Source: an uncultured Gemmatimonadota bacterium (GTDB taxonomy: Bacteria; Gemmatimonadota; Gemmatimonadetes; Gemmatimonadales; GWC2-71-9). From it: a DNA stretch of 9,715 nt. The translations under genes were made by a program, and so were the position numbers. The notes beneath the pieces were generated by a model. The model did not search any database. It saw nothing but the letters and a program-made list of their open reading frames with translations, and was not told where the DNA came from. Shown piece after piece: positions 6,431-9,715 of the stretch. Position 1 is the first letter of the stretch. Each line of letters begins with the position of its first letter. The stretch is taken from positions 1 to 9,715 of the forward strand of contig CAJVYZ010000063.1 in the NCBI GenBank assembly GCA_913009915.1, written 5' to 3'.

Positions 6431-6447
6431 GGCGCCACCAACCCCCA

Positions 6448-6459
6448 TATTACCCCACC
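6448..6459 (+). promoter_or_regulatory. Putative -10 box TATTAC for leaderless kinase 2 mRNA
   Basis: TATTAC at 6448-6453, 6 nt before ATG 6460, is in the same position as in the first kinase leader. No Shine-Dalgarno is present. The conserved block CCCCATATTAC survives although the repeat array just upstream has diverged and changed length, which suggests selection on the box, though recent duplication alone could also explain it. Confidence 0.4.
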
Positions 6460-9400
6460 ATGTCCGATCGCCTAGACGACCTGAAGGGCGCCCTCAGCGG
6501 CCGCTACGAAATCGACCGCGAAATCGGCCATGGCGGCATGGCCACTGTCTACCTGGCCACTGACGTCCGCCACCACCGGCAAGTCGCGGTCAAGGTTCTC
6601 CGGCCCGACCTCGCTGCCGCGCTTGGCCCCGAGCGGTTCCTCCGTGAAATCGAAATCGCCGCCAACCTGACCCACCCCCACATCCTGCCGCTGCACGACT
6701 CGGGCGAGGCCGGCGGCTTCCTCTACTACGTGATGCCCTACATCAAGGGCCACACGCTGAGAGAGCGCATAGAGAAGGAAGGCGAGCTGCCGATCTCGGA
6801 GGCGGTGCGCATCATCCGCGAAGTCACCGACGCGCTGGCGTTCGCCCATGCGCAGGGTGTGGTGCACCGCGATATCAAGCCCGACAACATCATGCTCTCG
6901 GGCCGGCACGCCATGGTCATGGACTTCGGTATCGCCAAGGCGGTGAGCGAAGCCACCGGTCGCAATACGCTCACCACCGTCGGCGTGGCACTCGGCACAC
7001 CTACCTACATGGCGCCGGAACAGGCCACGGCGGATCCTAACGTGGACCACCGGGCCGACATCTACGCGGTTGGCATCATGGCCTACGAGTTGTTGGCCGG
7101 ACGCACGCCGTTCCAGGGTGCCAGCCCGCAGGCGGTGTTGGCGGCGCACGTTACCGAAGAGGCCGAGCCGGTCTCCAAGCACCGCGACAACGTATCGGAC
7201 GATCTGGAAGCCCTGGTCATGAAGTGCCTGGCCAAGAAGCCGGCCGACCGGTGGCAGAGTGCCGACGAGATGCTGCCCCACCTCGAGGCCATGGCGACCA
7301 CCAGCGGTGGTCTGACGCCCACATCGACTCGGCCGATCGCTGCCTTGGCGATCCCGTCTTCGGTGCGGCGACTTGCGGTCCCGCTCGCCCTGCTTGCCGT
7401 GATAGTAACCGGTGTGCTCTGGGCCGGATGGCTGCGCCCGACAGCGGACACGGTGGACGTGGTGGCAACGAGACTCGCGGTATTTCCGTTCCGGGTGACC
7501 GGTACGGCGGACGACGTGGGTTACCTGAGGGAAGGGCTGGTGCACCTGTTGAGTACGGCGCTCGACGGGGCCGGTGACGTACGCTCCATCGACCCACAAA
7601 CCGTACTGTCAGCGGCCGGCGACGACGACCTCGACGTCGGCCGCGCCAGGGAGACAGCAGACCGCGTGGGCGCAGGAATGTTCATCCTGGGCAGCGTGAC
7701 GCAGGTGGGCGCCGGCCGTGTCCAGGTCACCGGGTCGATGTACCGGGGAGACGACCCGGATCCCATCGTAGCGAGAACCACGGGGTCGCCGGACGACGTG
7801 CTCGAACTGACGGGGAATCTTGCTCGGCAGCTGCTCGCGGGTTACTCGGCCACGCAGCCGGCCCGCATAGACTCGCTCGCTCTGCTCACGACAGATTCGG
7901 TCGAAGCGCTCAAGGCCTACCTCAGGGGGATGAGCGAATACCGGAACAGCAGATGGGCCAGCGCGCAAGATGCGTTCGAGACGGCCGTGGCGATCGATTC
8001 GACGTTCGCCCTGGCGTACTACGGGATCTCTCGAGCCGCGGCGTGGGCCGAGAGGCATGACCAGGGGATGTCCGCAGCCGAAACCGCATTGCGCTTTGGC
8101 AGCCGCCTCTCTCCCCGTCACAGGGATCTGCTCCAGGCCTCGCTCGCCTTTGAGCAAGGACGGCCGAAAGAGGCCGAGCGGTATGCCCTGAACGTGGTCC
8201 GCGCCTATCCGGAAGGATTCGATGGCTGGTATCTGCTGGGAGAGACTCGCCTGCATTTCGGACCCTTTGTCGGCCGGCCGTTACTCGAGGCCAAGGACCC
8301 GTTCGACCGTGCAGTGGCGATAGATCCCGGTCGGGGCGACGCGTTTCAGCACGCGTACGATCTGGCGCTGGCATCGCGTGATATCGAAGAAGTGGAGAAA
8401 CTGTACCGGCTACGGGCAACCCTGAGCCAAACGCTGGGATCCGACACTGCTGCAGAGTCGCTTCCTCGTGGTCTGCGAGTCGCACGGCTCTTGGCCGCGG
8501 GAGGCGAGGCGGCCAGTGATTCGATTATCGCGATACTGGATGGTGCTTCGAGCCTATCCCTTCTGTACTGGGCCGTCAGAACAGGTGTCTGGTGGAGGCA
8601 TCGGCCCACCGGCGTTGCTCTGATGACGAGGGTGGCAGAGACGGGCGCGACTCCGCTCGAACGGGCCATGGCGCGCCGGATTCTTGCGTCGTTCGAGTTA
8701 CAGATGGGGAGGAAGGAGGCTGCGCGACTGCAGCTGGAAGCGTCGGCAGGAGCCAATCGTGCCGAGGCAATGGTGCAGTCCTCCTTCGATGTGGCGCTCG
8801 GTTTTCCTCCGGTTTCCGAAAGGGAGTTGCGTTCACAGCGCGACACACTGCTCAATTGGGATCCTTCAGTCGCCCCTCCATGCTCCGACGCTGATGCGAC
8901 CGGTCTTCTCTGTTCCTACGAAGGTGATTACCAAATACTGAAGGAGTTCTTCCTCGGAATCATCGCTGCGCGTCTGGGAGACGTGCAGGACGCCCGGCGG
9001 CGAATTGGGGTGGTCCAGAATTGGGAAGCGGCCGCGGACGATCCGTATTTGCCTGCAGACCTGGCGCATGGCATGCGCGCCCTCATTGCCCAGCTCGATG
9101 GACGCAATGATGAAGCGCTCACCGAACTCGATCTGGTGTCGAAGGAGAGGGGCGTCGTCAAGGTGAGGGGCTCAGCCCTCTACGGCATGGTGCAACAGCA
9201 CTTCCTCCGAGCCGAGGTGCTAAACGAGATGGGTCGGCACGATGAGGCTATTCGACTGTACACGGCTGTCGCCGACGCGTCATTACCGCTCGTCCCAGCG
9301 GCACACCTGAGAATAGGCGAGATCTACGAGCAACGGGGTGATACTGACCAGGCGGTAGAGCGATACAGCGAGTTCGTCGACCTGTGGTCGGGGGCTGATC

Positions 9401-9471
9401 CCGAGTATCAACCCCTGGTCGAGGATGTACGAAACAGAATCTTGCGCCTGGTGGGAGAACCGATGCCGTAG
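6460..9471 (+). CDS. Membrane Ser/Thr protein kinase with TolB-like domain and TPR tail
   Basis: 1003-residue PknB-type receptor kinase. The kinase domain (~16-275) has the same numbering as its neighbour: K45, E63, HRD D138, DFG D155, T172/T173, APE E187, all intact. One TM helix lies at ~305-325 (LAVPLALLAVIVTGVLW core). Residues ~338-465 look like the TolB-like/FlgO-CyaB fold that often precedes TPRs: TRLAVFPF, then YLREGLVHLLSTAL, then GAGMFILGSVTQVG. From ~480 come TPRs: a first unit with SVEALKAYLRGMSEYRNSRW and AFETAVAIDSTFALAYYG, further helix pairs, and a final pair containing GRHDEAIRLYTAV and GDTDQAVERYSEFV, closing with a helix to residue 1003. Two cysteines (808, 818) could form a disulfide outside the membrane. 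The tail probably binds a protein or peptide cue; the ligand is unknown. The start is ATG 6460, aligned with the first kinase. The TAG stop lies inside a 28-bp palindrome. Confidence 0.93.
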   Translation: MSDRLDDLKGALSGRYEIDREIGHGGMATVYLATDVRHHRQVAVKVLRPDLAAALGPERFLREIEIAANLTHPHILPLHDSGEAGGFLYYVMPYIKGHTLRERIEKEGELPISEAVRIIREVTDALAFAHAQGVVHRDIKPDNIMLSGRHAMVMDFGIAKAVSEATGRNTLTTVGVALGTPTYMAPEQATADPNVDHRADIYAVGIMAYELLAGRTPFQGASPQAVLAAHVTEEAEPVSKHRDNVSDDLEALVMKCLAKKPADRWQSADEMLPHLEAMATTSGGLTPTSTRPIAALAIPSSVRRLAVPLALLAVIVTGVLWAGWLRPTADTVDVVATRLAVFPFRVTGTADDVGYLREGLVHLLSTALDGAGDVRSIDPQTVLSAAGDDDLDVGRARETADRVGAGMFILGSVTQVGAGRVQVTGSMYRGDDPDPIVARTTGSPDDVLELTGNLARQLLAGYSATQPARIDSLALLTTDSVEALKAYLRGMSEYRNSRWASAQDAFETAVAIDSTFALAYYGISRAAAWAERHDQGMSAAETALRFGSRLSPRHRDLLQASLAFEQGRPKEAERYALNVVRAYPEGFDGWYLLGETRLHFGPFVGRPLLEAKDPFDRAVAIDPGRGDAFQHAYDLALASRDIEEVEKLYRLRATLSQTLGSDTAAESLPRGLRVARLLAAGGEAASDSIIAILDGASSLSLLYWAVRTGVWWRHRPTGVALMTRVAETGATPLERAMARRILASFELQMGRKEAARLQLEASAGANRAEAMVQSSFDVALGFPPVSERELRSQRDTLLNWDPSVAPPCSDADATGLLCSYEGDYQILKEFFLGIIAARLGDVQDARRRIGVVQNWEAAADDPYLPADLAHGMRALIAQLDGRNDEALTELDLVSKERGVVKVRGSALYGMVQQHFLRAEVLNEMGRHDEAIRLYTAVADASLPLVPAAHLRIGEIYEQRGDTDQAVERYSEFVDLWSGADPEYQPLVEDVRNRILRLVGEPMP

Positions 9472-9512
9472 GGGCGACGCATGCGTCGCCCCTACCAATC
9501 ATCGGCTGTTTC
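9465..9512. repeat. Palindromic dispersed repeat, copy 1
   Basis: The core 9468-9495 is a perfect 28-bp palindrome (half-site GTAGGGGCGACGCA, centre between 9481 and 9482). The copy extends with weaker similarity to about 9512 and recurs 117 bp downstream. It covers the stop codon of kinase 2 and can form a 14-bp stem, perhaps protecting the 3' end of the mRNA; no T-tract follows. It resembles REP/MITE-like intergenic palindromes (GGGGCGACGCATGCGTCGCC type) that I recall from other high-GC genomes. Confidence 0.85.
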
Positions 9513-9581
9513 TCTGATGACATAGATGATGACGTTGGTTACCCTGGGCGGTTTGGAACTGGTCGGGCACGTCATCGGGGC

Positions 9582-9629
9582 GCCGTAGGGGCGACGCATG
9601 CGTCGCCCATACCGATGGTCGGTTATTTC
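9582..9629. repeat. Palindromic dispersed repeat, copy 2
   Basis: Direct repeat of 9465-9512. The first 27 bases (9582-9608) are identical to copy 1, and about six substitutions follow over the rest. The palindrome at 9585-9612 has a single unpaired position (CCCA in place of CCCC on the right arm). It ends at the junction with the adapter at 9631, so its true right boundary is not visible. The 69 bp between the copies (9513-9581) hold no gene that I can support. Confidence 0.85.
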
Positions 9630-9630
9630 C

Positions 9631-9696
9631 AGATCGGAAGAGCACACGTCTGAACTCCAGTCACACTGATATATCTCGTATGCCGTCTTCTGCTTG
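9631..9696 (+). other. Illumina TruSeq/P7 adapter, right end (contamination)
   Basis: Begins AGATCGGAAGAGCACACGTC, continues through the index ACTGATAT (9665-9672) and ends with P7 (CGTCTTCTGCTTG). It is the exact reverse complement of 67-132. Genomic sequence ends at 9630. Confidence 0.98.
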
Positions 9697-9715
9697 AAAA
9701 AAAAAAAACAAACAA
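9697..9715. other. Poly-A read-through artefact (not genomic)
   Basis: An A run with two stray C bases directly after the P7 end. It is the counterpart of the poly-T at the left end and arises from sequencing past the end of the library molecule. Confidence 0.95.

Larger units (their letters stand above)
6342..7341 (+). repeat. Duplicated kinase-head unit, copy 2
   Basis: Homologous to 3568-4563. Alignment offset is 2774 in the leader and 2778 from the start codon onward; the 4-bp difference lies in the repeat arrays. In protein terms I count about 44 differences over ~294 residues with no gaps. After the shared GG-TPT-TRP stretch the two genes have unrelated TM helices and tails. Confidence 0.8.

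Noticed and set aside
9468..9495. Intrinsic terminator after kinase 2
   Set aside because: The stem is strong, but there is no loop of usual size and no T-tract, and the second copy lies in non-coding DNA; it fits a dispersed palindrome better.
9496..9580. Minus-strand peptide ending VTNVIIYVIRETADDW with a stop in palindrome copy 1
   Set aside because: Under 30 codons of plausible content, no start, and no recognised family; it could be the tail of a degraded gene but cannot be supported.
1..9715. Perfect terminal inverted repeats (66 bp plus homopolymer) as in a linear plasmid, phage or transposon
   Set aside because: The repeat is a complete known library adapter with a standard index; it is not biological.

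Overview
The window is an assembled contig of high-GC bacterial DNA with Illumina library sequence left on both ends. Positions 1-132 and 9631-9715 are P7/TruSeq adapter (index ACTGATAT) plus poly-T or poly-A read-through. Only 133-9630 is genomic. The best lineage guess is Gemmatimonadota. The kinase heads begin with a short DLK-AL lead into the G-HGGMATVYLA, FLREIEIAA-LTHPHILPL and FLYYVMPY blocks, carry HRDIKPDN and DFG, and sit on TolB-like/TPR or beta-propeller tails; in my recollection this is typical of that phylum. The assignment is inference, because there is no rRNA or marker gene here.

Layout, all intact genes on the plus strand: (1) 134-1639, the 3' part of a fusion protein with a DnaQ-like DEDDh 3'-5' exonuclease domain and a UvrD-type helicase C-terminal domain, cut by the contig end; (2) 1687-2241, a CPBP (CAAX/Abi) intramembrane metalloprotease; (3) 2293-3552, an open frame whose reliable part (from about 2480) is a TPR-like helical tail, while its first ~60 codons lie antisense to the C-terminal remnant of a PD40 beta-propeller gene; (4) 3682-6339, a membrane Ser/Thr kinase with an extracytoplasmic PD40/TolB beta-propeller; (5) 6460-9471, a second membrane Ser/Thr kinase with a TolB-like (FlgO/CyaB-type) domain and TPRs. 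Two copies of a palindromic repeat follow gene 5.

Genes 4 and 5 share a kinase head that is about 85% identical without gaps, plus a homologous leader, and then diverge abruptly just before the membrane helix. Gene 3 looks like the tail of a third member that lost its head. The segment therefore reads as a tandem family of modular receptor kinases in which one cytoplasmic head is joined to different outside sensors. The four spacers between genes 1 to 5 each contain degenerate period-7 (locally period-8) tandem repeats. Both kinase starts lack a Shine-Dalgarno but have the same TATTAC box ending 6 nt before ATG, which suggests leaderless transcription.

No tRNA, rRNA, CRISPR array, transposase or known defence operon is visible. 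The most interesting biology is the head-conserved/tail-swapped kinase pair with its repeat-filled spacers. The most important technical point is that both contig ends are library artefacts.
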